From Tenodera sinensis (taxonomy: Eukaryota; Arthropoda; Insecta; Mantodea; Mantidae), in assembly GCA_030765045.1 (NCBI GenBank), contig CM060964.1:273002388-273066387 (forward strand): a stretch of DNA of 64,000 nt, read 5' to 3'. Made by a program: the position numbers and the translations under genes. Under the pieces are notes generated by a model. That model saw nothing but the letters and a program-made list of their open reading frames with translations. It was not told where the DNA came from and did not search any database. Shown here piece after piece: positions 10,968-20,871 of the stretch. The number at the start of each line of letters is the position of its first letter. The first letter of the stretch is position 1.

Positions 10968-12041
10968 TCATTTTAAGTATGATGGATAATAACTTAGAAT
11001 TTAATAGCTATTTGTTTAATTTAAATTTATATGGAACTAAACATGAAATTAAATCATATTTAAAATTACAAGAGAAGAAAAGACATACTCTTGCAGACAT
11101 TAGGTTTTTGGATATTTGTTTAAAAAGAAAAGTAACCCGTTTTTGTTAGAAGAACAGTTAAATTAGATAATAGTAATCACCAGAAGGCAGCAGAAAAGAA
11201 AGTTATTGAAGTTGAAAGAAGTTTACATTTTGAAAAATTAAATAATATTGAACTTAGGTTATATGACTTACATTTAAAGTTAATACGTATTTTAGGTAAC
11301 TTAATTTGGGTTAATTTGGAATCTAAATTATTTGAGTATTTAAATTTTAGCATGAAAAGAAAAACAAAGAGGTTAAAAAACAAGTTAAATAGATTATGCC
11401 AAAAACAACAGAAATTGAATATAAAGAAACCAAATAATCAAACAAATAATGTAATTAATTTGTCAAATTGTAACTTTAATGACAAAGAAATAAATTTCCT
11501 AAATAAAGGTATGAAAACTTGCGTAAATTTTTCAAAAAACACACATGATTTTATTGCAGATATTGAAATTGCCAGTGAAGATTTAAGTGAAATTAATAAA
11601 TCTTTGGTTAAAATGAAATGCACAAAAATTTTGAAAGATATAAATAAAAATCATCCTAAAAATAATCATAGTAATCAGATTATTAAATCATTGAATGAAA
11701 AGGACGTAATTTATACTAAAGCTGACAAAGGCAATGAAATTGTAATTTTAGATCAATCTGATTATATTAATAGAGTAGAACTTCTTCTTGAAAGTGAAGA
11801 TTATTTAAAAATTGATAATGATCCTTTAAAATTATGCATTTCAACTTTTAATAAAATCCTCAACAAAGTGAAAATGATACCTAACAAAGAAAAAAGTATT
11901 TTAAAAGTTAATAATCCAGTTTTACCCAGATTGAATGCACTTCCTAAATTCACAAACCAGGAAATAAAATGAGACCAATTATAAATTGTATAAATTCACC
12001 TATGTATAATTTAGCAAAATGGTTAAATAAAAAATTCAGTA

Positions 12042-12549
12042 CTGGTTTGAGAATTTAATGCATTCTGGCATTTTGTCACAATAGCTCAGTGGTAGAGCAG
12101 CCGCCCGGTAAGCGGAAGGTCTGTGGTTCAAATCCCAGTTGTAGCATTTAAGTTTTAAGTTCCAGTTCTACCTCTTAAACTTTGCCCACACACGGCTTGT
12201 GTGTTTAAAAACACCAACAGTATGTTGGCATAAATAAATAATAATTACCATCTGAAGGTTATTTAATCCTGGGATATAAAGTACTTACAATAGTAAGTCA
12301 CCATTGGGGTAATTTGTCTCTGATGTGAGACTACCTTTGTGGTTTACCAGGAGAAATACAAACTGGTTTGAGAATTTAATGCCATTCTGGCAGTTTGTCA
12401 CAGTCGCCCGGTAAGCGGAAGGTCTGTGGTTCAAATCCCAGTTGTGGCATTGAATTTTTAAGTTCCAGTTGTACCTCTTAAACTTTGCCCACACACGGCT
12501 TGTGTGTTTAAAAACACCAACAGTAAGTTTGTTGGCATAAATAAATAAT
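12042..12549 (+). mobile_element. tRNA-derived SINE S1, tandem-like 508-bp copy in P4
   Basis: Flanked by the 9-bp duplication AATTCAGTA (12033-12041, 12550-12558). It contains two tRNA-like heads, the second lacking its 5' half, each followed by a body with CACACGGCTTGTGTG and an AATAAATAATAATT tail. Related copies lie at 31621-31711, 36142-36386 and 60158-60493. Confidence 0.88.
12075..12146 (+). other. tRNA-Thr(GGT)-like head of SINE S1
   Basis: 72 nt that can be drawn as a cloverleaf: acceptor GTCACAA/TTGTAGC, box A TAGCTCAGTGG, box B GGTTCAAATCC, and anticodon loop CCGGTAA giving GGT. Because the same head occurs in dispersed copies with a fixed body and tail, it is a SINE promoter and not a cellular tRNA gene. 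Confidence 0.7.
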
Positions 12550-13492
12550 AATTCAGTACATTTGATCAGTTTGAAAGTTTAAGTGTTAAAAATTCTTTTG
12601 AATTAGTAGAAAAGACTAGCAATATAGTACTGTCTGATAATGATAAACTCGTTTCTTTTGATGTAACTGCTTTATTTCCTAGTATTCCTAGAAAAAAAAA
12701 TGGTTAAATTCTTTAGAGTTTAATAAAGAATATATAGATGATTTTTAAAAAAACTTACAAATCTTTGTTTAGATCAAAATTTCTTTAGTTTTAATGGTAA
12801 TTTTTTTTCAACAAACTTCTGGCTTGGTAGTGGCTAGCCCACTTTCACCATTTCTTGCTAATCTTTTCATTAGCTTTTTGAAATCACATTATAAAATCAT
12901 TCCCTCTAATTTTTAAAACATGATATAGATATGTGGATGACATTTTTGCTGTTGTCCCTAAAATCAGATAAATGATGCTTTAAAACTTCTAAATTTTACC
13001 ATCCGTGGGTCAATAAAAAATTTACAAAAATTTTTAAAGAATATGGAATAAATTTGGTCCCTCAAAATAAATTTAATGTACAAAATTTACTAATTTTTCT
13101 AAAAAAGATAAAATTACAAATTACAAAAAATCGGGCATTTATTAATCTGTTTGGATTGTGATAAGGCTTATATTGGTAAAACTAAACGTCATTTATAAAC
13201 CAGAATAAAGAAACATTTTAGAAATGTTAAATATACACAAACTGATAAATCAGCTGTGGCAGATTGTCTTTGGTCATTTAATCATTAAATTAATCCAGAG
13301 GTTAAATTATTAAAACAATTAAATGGACCTATAGATTTAATGGTTTGGGAAAAGATATTTATTTTAAAAAACAGAAACCATGTTATGAATTTTGAAATCC
13401 CTCCAATAGACTGTATTTATAGGTTTTTGTTTTCAGAGATTGGTGATTAAAATGAGCATTAGTATCTATGGTAACAAATTTGTTTGTATAGC

Positions 13493-13522
13493 TTTGAGAA
13501 TGAGTTGGGGTCAACTCAAAAC
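13493..13522 (+). ncRNA. Hammerhead-like motif, P4 3' end
   Basis: UUGAGAA, one U, the stem GAGUUG/CAACUC closed by GGGU, then AAAAC (the G of GAAA lost). Partner of 7649-7678. Confidence 0.35.
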
Positions 13523-13653
13523 TTGTTAGCACCAAACAACTTGGAATATTACTAAGATAAGTGAAGCTTTTAGTTTCTACTTTGTTTTTACTTTAGATTC
13601 TTGTTGCCTCACTGTTAATAGTTTCATTATTTCCTTATTTATCTTGACGAGAC

Positions 13654-13903
13654 CTTTAATATTCTGGTCTGTTTGTTGAAATTGGCCCATTAACAGAGAA
13701 ATTATGGCCAAAATAAGGTTTCGACTAATTGTGACTGTTATGTGCAGACTAATATAGCTAAGTGAACTTTCTTTAGGTTTTCTGAAAACTCTTGATGAGA
13801 CCTTTAATATCCTGGCTTGTTTGTTGAAATTGGCCCGTTAACAGAGAAAGTATGGCCAAAATAAGGTGTAGAGTAATTGTGACTGTTACGTGTAGACTAA
13901 CAT
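13654..13903 (+). repeat. Tandem repeat R6, unit 2 and the start of unit 3
   Basis: Unit 2 is 13654-13801. Unit 3 starts at 13802 and is interrupted at about 13904 by LINE J, continuing at about 18259. It starts each time with CTTTAATAT and contains TTGTTGAAATTGG and ATGGCCAAAATAAGG. Confidence 0.8.
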
Positions 13904-13908
13904 GTAAG

Positions 13909-14952
13909 ATGGCGGTGGCGGCGGCGGTTGGAGTTACAGCACGATCAGCCAAGCAAGTTTCATCAAAAATTTACAGGGAAGAAACTGAAAGTGAATCTCA
14001 GGATATGTTACAAGGGCGTAAAAACGACGGGAAAAGAAGTATAAATGAAGATAACTCCGGGGAAGCGGTAAATGTAAAAAAATCTGAGCGACTAAATGCG
14101 AGTGAAACGCAGACAGAATTTTCAATGCGGGATGCAGAAATGATAGCGTCGCGTCATATGGTCTTGAACCTATTAACAAGGGATCTTACGACTGCGCAGA
14201 AAGAAATTAGTAAGTTAAAAGCTGAGAATGAAAATCTAAAAACCGCGCTTAAGGAACATGAAAATGATTCCTTTACCACAATTATGAAAAAGAAAGGACC
14301 GGCAGTGAACAAGATGGCGGGCGGTCCACCTAAATCCATCGCCGACGAAAACATGTTTGATGCTCTGTGTGAAGATAGTGTAATACGGGATAACTGCAGA
14401 AATGGAAATGTGGTGTGTGGTGAACAAAAAGAGGGTGGAAATAAAAAGAAAGCTCCGGTTTTGGTGATTGGCGATTCTCTATTGAAATTCTCCGGGGAGG
14501 CATGCAAAGAAAAAGGATACAGAGTGCATTGCTTCCCAGGCATAACGTTAAGTGAATTACAAAACAAAGTGGAAAAAATGAACCTCAATGAAGAACAGCC
14601 GAATGTCGTACTTGTACATGCGGGCACGAATAACATTCGAATAGGAGTTAGAGCAGAACAAATAACCTCAGAAGAAAGGGACTTGGTGCATGTGATTCGA
14701 TCGCAAACATGTGACACTAAAATCATAATCAGTGGCGTTCTGAGTAGATGGGGTGTTACCAACGGAAAAATAAGAATCAACCAAGAACTGGATGAGATGT
14801 GCCGTGAGGAAAACTGCTTAATGGTGGACAGGAACTATTGGGTGCACGATAATGACTTTGCCAGAGATGGAACTCACTTAAATTGTAGGGGATCATATAA
14901 TTTTGGTCAACTCATGAACAATGCAATCTTCTCGATGCTGAAGGGAAACTAG
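13909..14952 (+). CDS. LINE J ORF1: coiled coil plus GDSL/SGNH esterase domain
   Basis: 347 codons from the ATG at 13909 (AAG before the ATG, G after it). The in-frame open stretch from 13852 belongs to the flanking R6 repeat, so it is not part of the protein. Residues about 75-130 form a coiled coil (TTAQKEISKLKAENENLKTA). The second half is an SGNH hydrolase: LVIGDSLL holds the nucleophile Ser, VHAGTNNI follows, and DGTHLNCRG holds the Asp/His pair. Esterase domains of this kind are known from ORF1 of CR1-group LINEs, where they are thought to act in RNP or membrane association. All catalytic residues are present. Confidence 0.85.
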   Translation: MAVAAAVGVTARSAKQVSSKIYREETESESQDMLQGRKNDGKRSINEDNSGEAVNVKKSERLNASETQTEFSMRDAEMIASRHMVLNLLTRDLTTAQKEISKLKAENENLKTALKEHENDSFTTIMKKKGPAVNKMAGGPPKSIADENMFDALCEDSVIRDNCRNGNVVCGEQKEGGNKKKAPVLVIGDSLLKFSGEACKEKGYRVHCFPGITLSELQNKVEKMNLNEEQPNVVLVHAGTNNIRIGVRAEQITSEERDLVHVIRSQTCDTKIIISGVLSRWGVTNGKIRINQELDEMCREENCLMVDRNYWVHDNDFARDGTHLNCRGSYNFGQLMNNAIFSMLKGN

Positions 14953-17690
14953 TGAACAGAAGGGTGGATTTGACTGATTTAGATACTGTGGAGGATAAGG
15001 GTCAAATAGCTCCGAGTGCAAAATCAAAATCAAATAGCATGCCAAATGAGAGGCAAAACTCATTAAAAGGGTGCAGTAGAAAGATGCAAGATGGTGACTT
15101 AGTTCCAATACATGGTGCTGGCCCTGTGCGGACTGTTGTGCAAAGTGATTCACCCATAGCTGGAGGGGAACTAGGAGAAGAAAACAGACAAATTAAACCA
15201 GGCTCAAAGGTATGTGGTAGTGGAAGGGAAATGATATCCAATAAATTCTATGTATTGCACCAAAATTTACAGAGTATAACAAATAAAATAACACAATTAG
15301 AAGTGCTACTAAACACAGACTTGCTGCATGTAGATGTTCTATGCATAACTGAACATTGGTTAAAACCAGAGCAGTTAACAGAAATAAACCTCAAACAGTT
15401 CAGGTTAGTAGATTCCTACTGTAGGAAAACGTACCAGCATGGGGGGTCATGTATATATGTTAGATCAAACATAAAAACTACAAATATAGATCTATGTGAG
15501 GACCTAAAGGAGGATAGAAACTTTGAGCTGTCAGTGGTAGAAATAAATGAGCAAAAGTTAATTATTATATGTATCTACAGGGCACCAAATACCAATTTAA
15601 ATATTTTTTTTACTAAACTGGAATTTGTTCTTTCCCGTCTAAGTAGGAGACAAAAGACACTCATAGTATGTGGAGACTGCAACATAGACTTCATGGAAGA
15701 CTGTAGTATAGTAAACAAAGTAAAAGATTTGCTATCAGTATATAACTTAACCAACACTGTAAAAGAACCAACAAGAGTAACAAATCATAAAAAGTCACTA
15801 TTGGATGTAATGATCATAGAAAAATTTAAACTCCAAATACAATCGCTTGTGGAGGACATGGCCCTATCTGACCACTATGGTCAAATACTTGCTGTCGAGG
15901 CAACACCTTCCAGACATATTGTGCAAGCAGGAACCTATACAAAAAGAATTTTCAATCCAGAAAGCATAGAAAGTTTTAAAAACTTAATTAAAGGGGAAAC
16001 GTGGGAGATGGTCTATCAAAAAAGTGATACTAATGAAAAGTTCAATACCTTCCTAAATACATTTCTATACTGGTTAAACATTGCATTCCCACTAACATGT
16101 ATAAAAACAAAAAATCAACCTCATAATGGGTGGATTACAAAAGGAATCAAAACTTCAAGTAATAGGTTTAGATTCTTGTGTAGACAATTGAAGCAGGGAA
16201 ATACAACAAATGATTTTAGGAACTATGTAAAGAAATATAAAAGTATTTATCGGAAAGTAATACTGGAAGCTAAAAGACAAGAAAATGAAAGAATTGTAGA
16301 AAATGCGAAAAACAAAACAAAGGCACTGTGGGAGATAAATAACCGTGAAAGAGTGAAGAGTAGCTCAAATTATTGTGTAACCGAACTAGGTAATGAGGGT
16401 AACAAAATCACAAATCCTCAGCACATAGCAGAGTGCTTCAATACATACTTCACTGAAATAGCGGACCGACTCATTACCTTAAATCAGTCTGAACATACCC
16501 AGGGTAAAATCATAGAAATAAAAAATTGCAGGGAATCTATTTTCATATGTCCTATTACAGAGACTGAGGTACAGAAAGTAGTTAATGAAATGAAAGGTAA
16601 ATACTCCTCCGGAATAGACGAAATACCAGAATATGTCATTAAAAAATGTATAGAATATATAAAGGCCCCATTGGTTGATATATATAACTCCTCGCTTGAA
16701 TCTGGGATTTTTCCTGATAACCTTAAAATTGCAAAAATTATCCCAATACACAAAAAAGGAGAAAAGACAAAAAAGGAAAATTACAGACCGATAAGCATAT
16801 TGTCAGTATTTTCTAAAATGTTTGAAAAATTAGTGTACAATAGACTAATATCTTTCTTAGAAAAATATAACATCCTTTCTGATGCGCAGCACGCCTTTAG
16901 AAAAAATAGGTCTACAGGAACAGCCATAGCTAAACTACTAGGTCAAATTCAACATTCAGTGGATAAAAAGCTACCAACAATAGGAATATTTTTAGACCTC
17001 TCAAAAGCGTATGATGTTTTAGATCACAACATTTTATTATTCAAGCTAAACAAATATGGAATTAGAGGAAGCATGGATATGTGGATTAAATCCTATCTTA
17101 CCAATAGGAAGCAAGTAGTGGACGTGAAACACAATAAGCTATCAAGCATCAGTAATTACCGATCTACCACTAAAGAAATTACGAGAGGGGTTCCTCAGGG
17201 CTCAGTGCTGGGGCCTCTGCTGTTTCTAATGTACATAAATGATTTATCTAGCAATATTCATCAAGCTGAGGTAGTCCTGTTCGCAGATGATACAAACATA
17301 CTTGTACAAGGCGAAAATGAAAGTATATTGCTAAACAAAGTTAACACAGTAATGACTAACCTTAGCAACTGGTTTAAGATAAATGCACTAATTATAAACA
17401 AAGAGAAAACTGTTGCAATGTCATTTCATACATGGCAATGTAAAAACAGTATCAGACCTCAAGTTTCTTTTGAAGGAAATAATATCGATTACAAGAAAGA
17501 AACACAATTCTTAGGTATATGTGTGAATGAAAACCTAAAATGGGATAGCCACATTCACAAATTAGCAAGTAAACTTAGTTCTGTGTGCTATATGCTCAAA
17601 TGTCTAAAATGTACAATAAATCTTGCTGGACTGAAAAATGTATATTTTGCCCAGTTTCATAGTCAACTAAAATATGGGATAAAATTTTAG
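14952..17690 (+). CDS. LINE J ORF2: endonuclease - reverse transcriptase
   Basis: Long frame overlapping the ORF1 stop (TAGTG at 14950-14954). In this frame there is no ATG before 15039, so translation starts either there or by a non-AUG/reinitiation mechanism. The apurinic-type endonuclease shows LHQNLQSI, LCITEHWLKP, VCGDCNIDF and LSDHYGQI. The RT shows YRPISILS, AFRKNRST, FLDLSKAYDVLDH, RGVPQGSVLGPLLFLMYIND and VLFADDTNIL. There is no RNase H, as usual for Jockey/CR1. The frame ends at 17690 by mutation; the C-terminus continues in another frame. Confidence 0.88.
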   Translation: MNRRVDLTDLDTVEDKGQIAPSAKSKSNSMPNERQNSLKGCSRKMQDGDLVPIHGAGPVRTVVQSDSPIAGGELGEENRQIKPGSKVCGSGREMISNKFYVLHQNLQSITNKITQLEVLLNTDLLHVDVLCITEHWLKPEQLTEINLKQFRLVDSYCRKTYQHGGSCIYVRSNIKTTNIDLCEDLKEDRNFELSVVEINEQKLIIICIYRAPNTNLNIFFTKLEFVLSRLSRRQKTLIVCGDCNIDFMEDCSIVNKVKDLLSVYNLTNTVKEPTRVTNHKKSLLDVMIIEKFKLQIQSLVEDMALSDHYGQILAVEATPSRHIVQAGTYTKRIFNPESIESFKNLIKGETWEMVYQKSDTNEKFNTFLNTFLYWLNIAFPLTCIKTKNQPHNGWITKGIKTSSNRFRFLCRQLKQGNTTNDFRNYVKKYKSIYRKVILEAKRQENERIVENAKNKTKALWEINNRERVKSSSNYCVTELGNEGNKITNPQHIAECFNTYFTEIADRLITLNQSEHTQGKIIEIKNCRESIFICPITETEVQKVVNEMKGKYSSGIDEIPEYVIKKCIEYIKAPLVDIYNSSLESGIFPDNLKIAKIIPIHKKGEKTKKENYRPISILSVFSKMFEKLVYNRLISFLEKYNILSDAQHAFRKNRSTGTAIAKLLGQIQHSVDKKLPTIGIFLDLSKAYDVLDHNILLFKLNKYGIRGSMDMWIKSYLTNRKQVVDVKHNKLSSISNYRSTTKEITRGVPQGSVLGPLLFLMYINDLSSNIHQAEVVLFADDTNILVQGENESILLNKVNTVMTNLSNWFKINALIINKEKTVAMSFHTWQCKNSIRPQVSFEGNNIDYKKETQFLGICVNENLKWDSHIHKLASKLSSVCYMLKCLKCTINLAGLKNVYFAQFHSQLKYGIKF

Positions 17691-18097
17691 GGGGGAAAAT
17701 GTGAAAGAATATTTATAATCCAAAAGAGAGCTATAAGAATTTTAAGTGGAATAGAAAACAGTACATCCTGTAGATCTTATTTTAGGAAACATAACATCCT
17801 ACCTCTAGCTTGTATCTTATAGCTGAAGTTTCAAATCATATTAAGAGAAATCAAGGAGAACTAGACACAAATATGGATATCCATTCTCATAACACTAGAG
17901 GGAAAAATTACCTTCATGTTCAGTTATGCAGAACAAATATTCAAAAAAATAACCTGACAAACTTAGGCATTAAATTATATAATAAACTACCAGCAAATAT
18001 CAAAGAAATAACTAATACAAAAAAATTTAACAAAGAAGTCAAATCCTTTGTACTACAACATATCTTTTATTCAGTAAGTGAATATTTCACATTGTAA
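17691..18097 (+). pseudogene. LINE J ORF2 C-terminus, out of frame
   Basis: After the stop at 17690 the sequence goes on in other frames as RIFIIQKRAIRILSG, then a clean frame 17810-18097 containing HSHNTRGK and GIKLYNKLP. This is the usual C-terminal block of this LINE group. At least two indels (near 17690 and 17810) separate it from the RT. Confidence 0.8.
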
Positions 18098-18258
18098 CTT
18101 GTAAACATATGTATCATTATTCTGTAAATCTTTATTTATTAAGTGAATATTTGACATTTTATTTGTAATATTGTAAAATTACTTCTGTAAATCGTATAAA
18201 AATTGTTTTTTTGATGAAGCCCATATCATGTAACATGATCTAAGTGATGAATAAACAT

Positions 18259-18654
18259 AACTAGGTCAACTTTCTTACTGTATTCTGATAGCCCTGGCAG
18301 AGGACTTGAAAATGCTACTTTGTTTGTTGAAATCGGTCCATTAGAAGAGAAGAAAAAGCCAAAATAGTGTTCAATTGCTCTGTAGAATATATAAGAACTT
18401 GTAACACTTAATCAGCTATATTCTGGACCTTACCTTGTTTTACTATTTTTAATGGGTCACAAAGAAATTCCTCATGTTATAGAGGTATTGTGATGCAGGC
18501 TAAGTTGTGCAGTCATTAAAATATCTTAGCAAATATATGGAATGTTAAGTTTTGTATTTTACTATAGGTAATCCACATTTATCTAGCTTTCTTTATGTGT
18601 TTTTAAGTTTGAAAAGGTTTATATACTACTTGACACCTGACTAATTATTTTGTT
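18259..18654 (+). repeat. Rest of R6 unit 3, a decayed further unit, and unclassified sequence
   Basis: TAGGTCAACTTTCTT resumes R6 after LINE J. A weaker unit with TTGTTGAAATCGG follows to about 18400. Nothing is recognised from about 18400 to 18654. Confidence 0.55.
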
Positions 18655-19340
18655 ATTAGCTAATGCTGGACTTCTGACAATGAAGTCGTTAGAGTGGTGA
18701 ATATATCCCAATTCTGTTAAAATGTTTTGCCAGACAATCATGTCCTGTAATCAACCTCAAGGTTGCAACTGCCGTTTTCCGAGGATACTTAGGAATGAAC
18801 GTTTGGTAGTTCCCATCTTTTACTTTTTTATTTTTCATAGTAATATTTTGCAATAATTTTTTTGAATTCAGAGTTGACTAATCTTTTAGCTGCATAAAAT
18901 GGTAGATTAACTATAGATTTCTGCACATTGTCAGTACCCTTTTTTGCAAGAAAATCAGCTTTATCATTACCACTCAGTCCACAGTGAGCTGGTATCCATT
19001 GGAAGACTAGGTGTTTTTGAAGTGCAGTTAGATGGGTAAGAATTTTCCAACATTCTATAATTGTTTGGTTTTTTTGGTGACAACTTGGAAGTAATTGCTA
19101 TAATTGCTGCCGTGGAATCTGAGAGAATAACTGCTTGCTGAAAATGTGAAATTGTGTACAAAAGATTTTGTAGGGCCATTCGAATTGCTTCAATTTCTCC
19201 ATCAAAGTTAGTAGTTCCATAACTTAAAGATTTATAATAGGAAAAGAGGTGACATGTGACTCCAGCACCTGCTCCATCTCGGTTTGATATCAATGATCCA
19301 TCAGTATAAATATGCAGCCATTCGTATTCTGGAAATCTAG
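18655..19340 (-). mobile_element. LINE family A, copy A2 (3' fragment with internal deletion)
   Basis: Starts with the family A tail side (TTAGCTAATGCTGGAC) and runs to the RNase H start. 18967-19362 encodes IYTDGSLISN and DGEIEAIRMAL. About 95 bases of the zinc region are missing at about 18690 compared with A3. No clear target duplication was found. Confidence 0.85.
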
Positions 19341-19574
19341 TAAATCTAGAAAATAGCCCCACACTAAACTACCCTTTACATAGAAACATTTTGATTTTCT
19401 TGAAAATGGCTCTAACGATTTTGATTAAAATGTCATGTTTTAGATATTTTTATGGCAAATGAAATGCATATCTTGAATTTTCTGGCTATAGCCCCTGTAG
19501 TCATATTTACTCTGGATGACTTTTGCATAACTGGTAAGCTGTTAGATATAGACCAAATCATACTATACAAAAAA
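19341..19574. repeat. Unclassified repeat R5, copy 1, left part
   Basis: Shares AAAATAGCCCCACACT, GATTTTCTTGAAAATGG and TTTTCTGGCTATAGCC with 56520-57730. It is interrupted by LINE A3 and continues at 23853. Confidence 0.8.
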
Positions 19575-20840
19575 GTTGTTGTTGTTAGCTAATGCTGGAT
19601 TTCTGACAATGAAGTCATTAATCTTCTTGCTCTCCAATATTTTTCACTGATGGATGGGGCACTAGAAGTGGCCGGGCATATTTGAAGGTGGTCTCGATCC
19701 ATTTCCTCTTGCAGATCACATAGAGGACAGAGTGGTGAAGAATATATCCCAATTCTGTTTAAATGTTTTGCCAGACAATCATGTCCTGTAATCAACCTGA
19801 AGGTTGCAACTGCTGTTTTCCGAGGATACTCAGGAATCACTGTTTGAATGTTTGGTAGTTTCCATCTTTTATTCTTTGATTTTTCATAGTAATATTTTGC
19901 AATAATTTTTTTGAATTCAGAGTTGACTAATCTTTTAGCTCCATAAAATGGTAGATTAACTACCTATAGATTTTTGTACACCGCTGGTACCCTTTTTTGC
20001 AAGAAAATCAGCTTTCTCATTACCACTCAGTCCACAGTGAGCCGGTATCCATTGGAAGACTAGGTGTTTTTGAAGTGCTGTTAGATGGCTAAACATCTTC
20101 CAACATTCTATAATAGTTTGGTTTTTTGGTGACAACTTGGAAGTAATTGCTATAATTGCTGCCCTGGAATCTGAGAGAATAACTGCTTGCTGAAAATGTG
20201 AAATTCTGTACAAAAGATTTTGTAGGGCCATTCGAATTGCTTCAATTTCTCCATCAAAGTTAGTAGTTCCATAACTTAAAGATTTGTAATAGGAAAAGAG
20301 GTGACATGTGACTCCAGCACCTGCTCCATCTTGGTTTGATATCAATGATCCATCAGTATAAATATGGAGCCACTCATGTTCTGGGAATCTAGTATGGATT
20401 GTCTCTAATGCCAATAATTTTAGAACACTAGTTGGAGTATCACTTTTTTTAACTTCTTCTGTCAGGTGTAAATAATATGTGATGTCTAATGTATGTGTTG
20501 GATTGACTTTAGATATGAAGTTTTCCTTTGAATTAGGAAGGTGTACATTTTTCTTGATGTCTTGAATTTTGGAAAGAAAGCCCTCCTGAGTCTTTAGTGT
20601 ATGTGTAAAATTTCTCTTGTGCCATGTATTGAATGGGAGTCTGATCAACTTTTCGTGTTGAATAAGAGCCGCCTTTTCTATTTCATATTCAATGGGGTAT
20701 TGGTTGGTTAGTATTTCCATAGCTGCTATTGGTGTGGTTTTGATAGCACCTGTAATTAATCTCAGACTTTGGTTTTGAAAGCTTTGAATTTTTTTTGTGT
20801 TTGCTGTTACAAGAACTTCACTGCAGTAAGTAAATAATGG

Positions 20841-20871
<31 letters not shown>

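Larger units (their letters stand above)
10968..13641 (+). pseudogene. Penelope-like element P4, main body (broken RT and GIY-YIG)
   Basis: Sense part of P4, resuming after LINE B1. 11316-11972 is the N-terminal region typical of Penelope proteins, with INLSNCNFND and VIYTKADKGNEIVILD. After the SINE at 12042-12549 the frame decays: LVSFDVTALFPSIP near 12650, RYVDDIFAVVP near 12930, and the GIY-YIG remnant with LVKLN near 13170, followed by SAVAD and VKLLKQLNGPIDLMVWEKIFILK. Many stops. AT-rich codon use compared with P2 and P3, suggesting an older or different lineage. The 3' terminal region (13440-13641) carries a hammerhead-like motif. Confidence 0.85.
13904..18253 (+). mobile_element. CR1/Jockey-like LINE J, nearly complete
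   Basis: 4.35-kb non-LTR element inserted in R6 unit 3. Comparison with units 1 and 2 gives the empty site; AACAT (13899-13903, 18254-18258) is the likely short target duplication. It holds ORF1 and ORF2 in the usual order and ends in a TGATGAATAAACAT-like 3' end rather than a long poly(A). Only the end of ORF2 is frameshifted. Confidence 0.88.

Noticed and set aside
12075..12146. Functional tRNA-Thr gene
   Set aside because: The cloverleaf is acceptable but the same head recurs in dispersed copies with SINE bodies and target duplications.
13852..13908. Extended N-terminus of LINE J ORF1
   Set aside because: This stretch is part of the R6 tandem repeat present at 7433-7578 without the LINE, so it is flank.
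14154..14780. 208-codon minus-strand ORF
   Set aside because: Antisense of LINE J ORF1, which has a clear esterase domain in sense.
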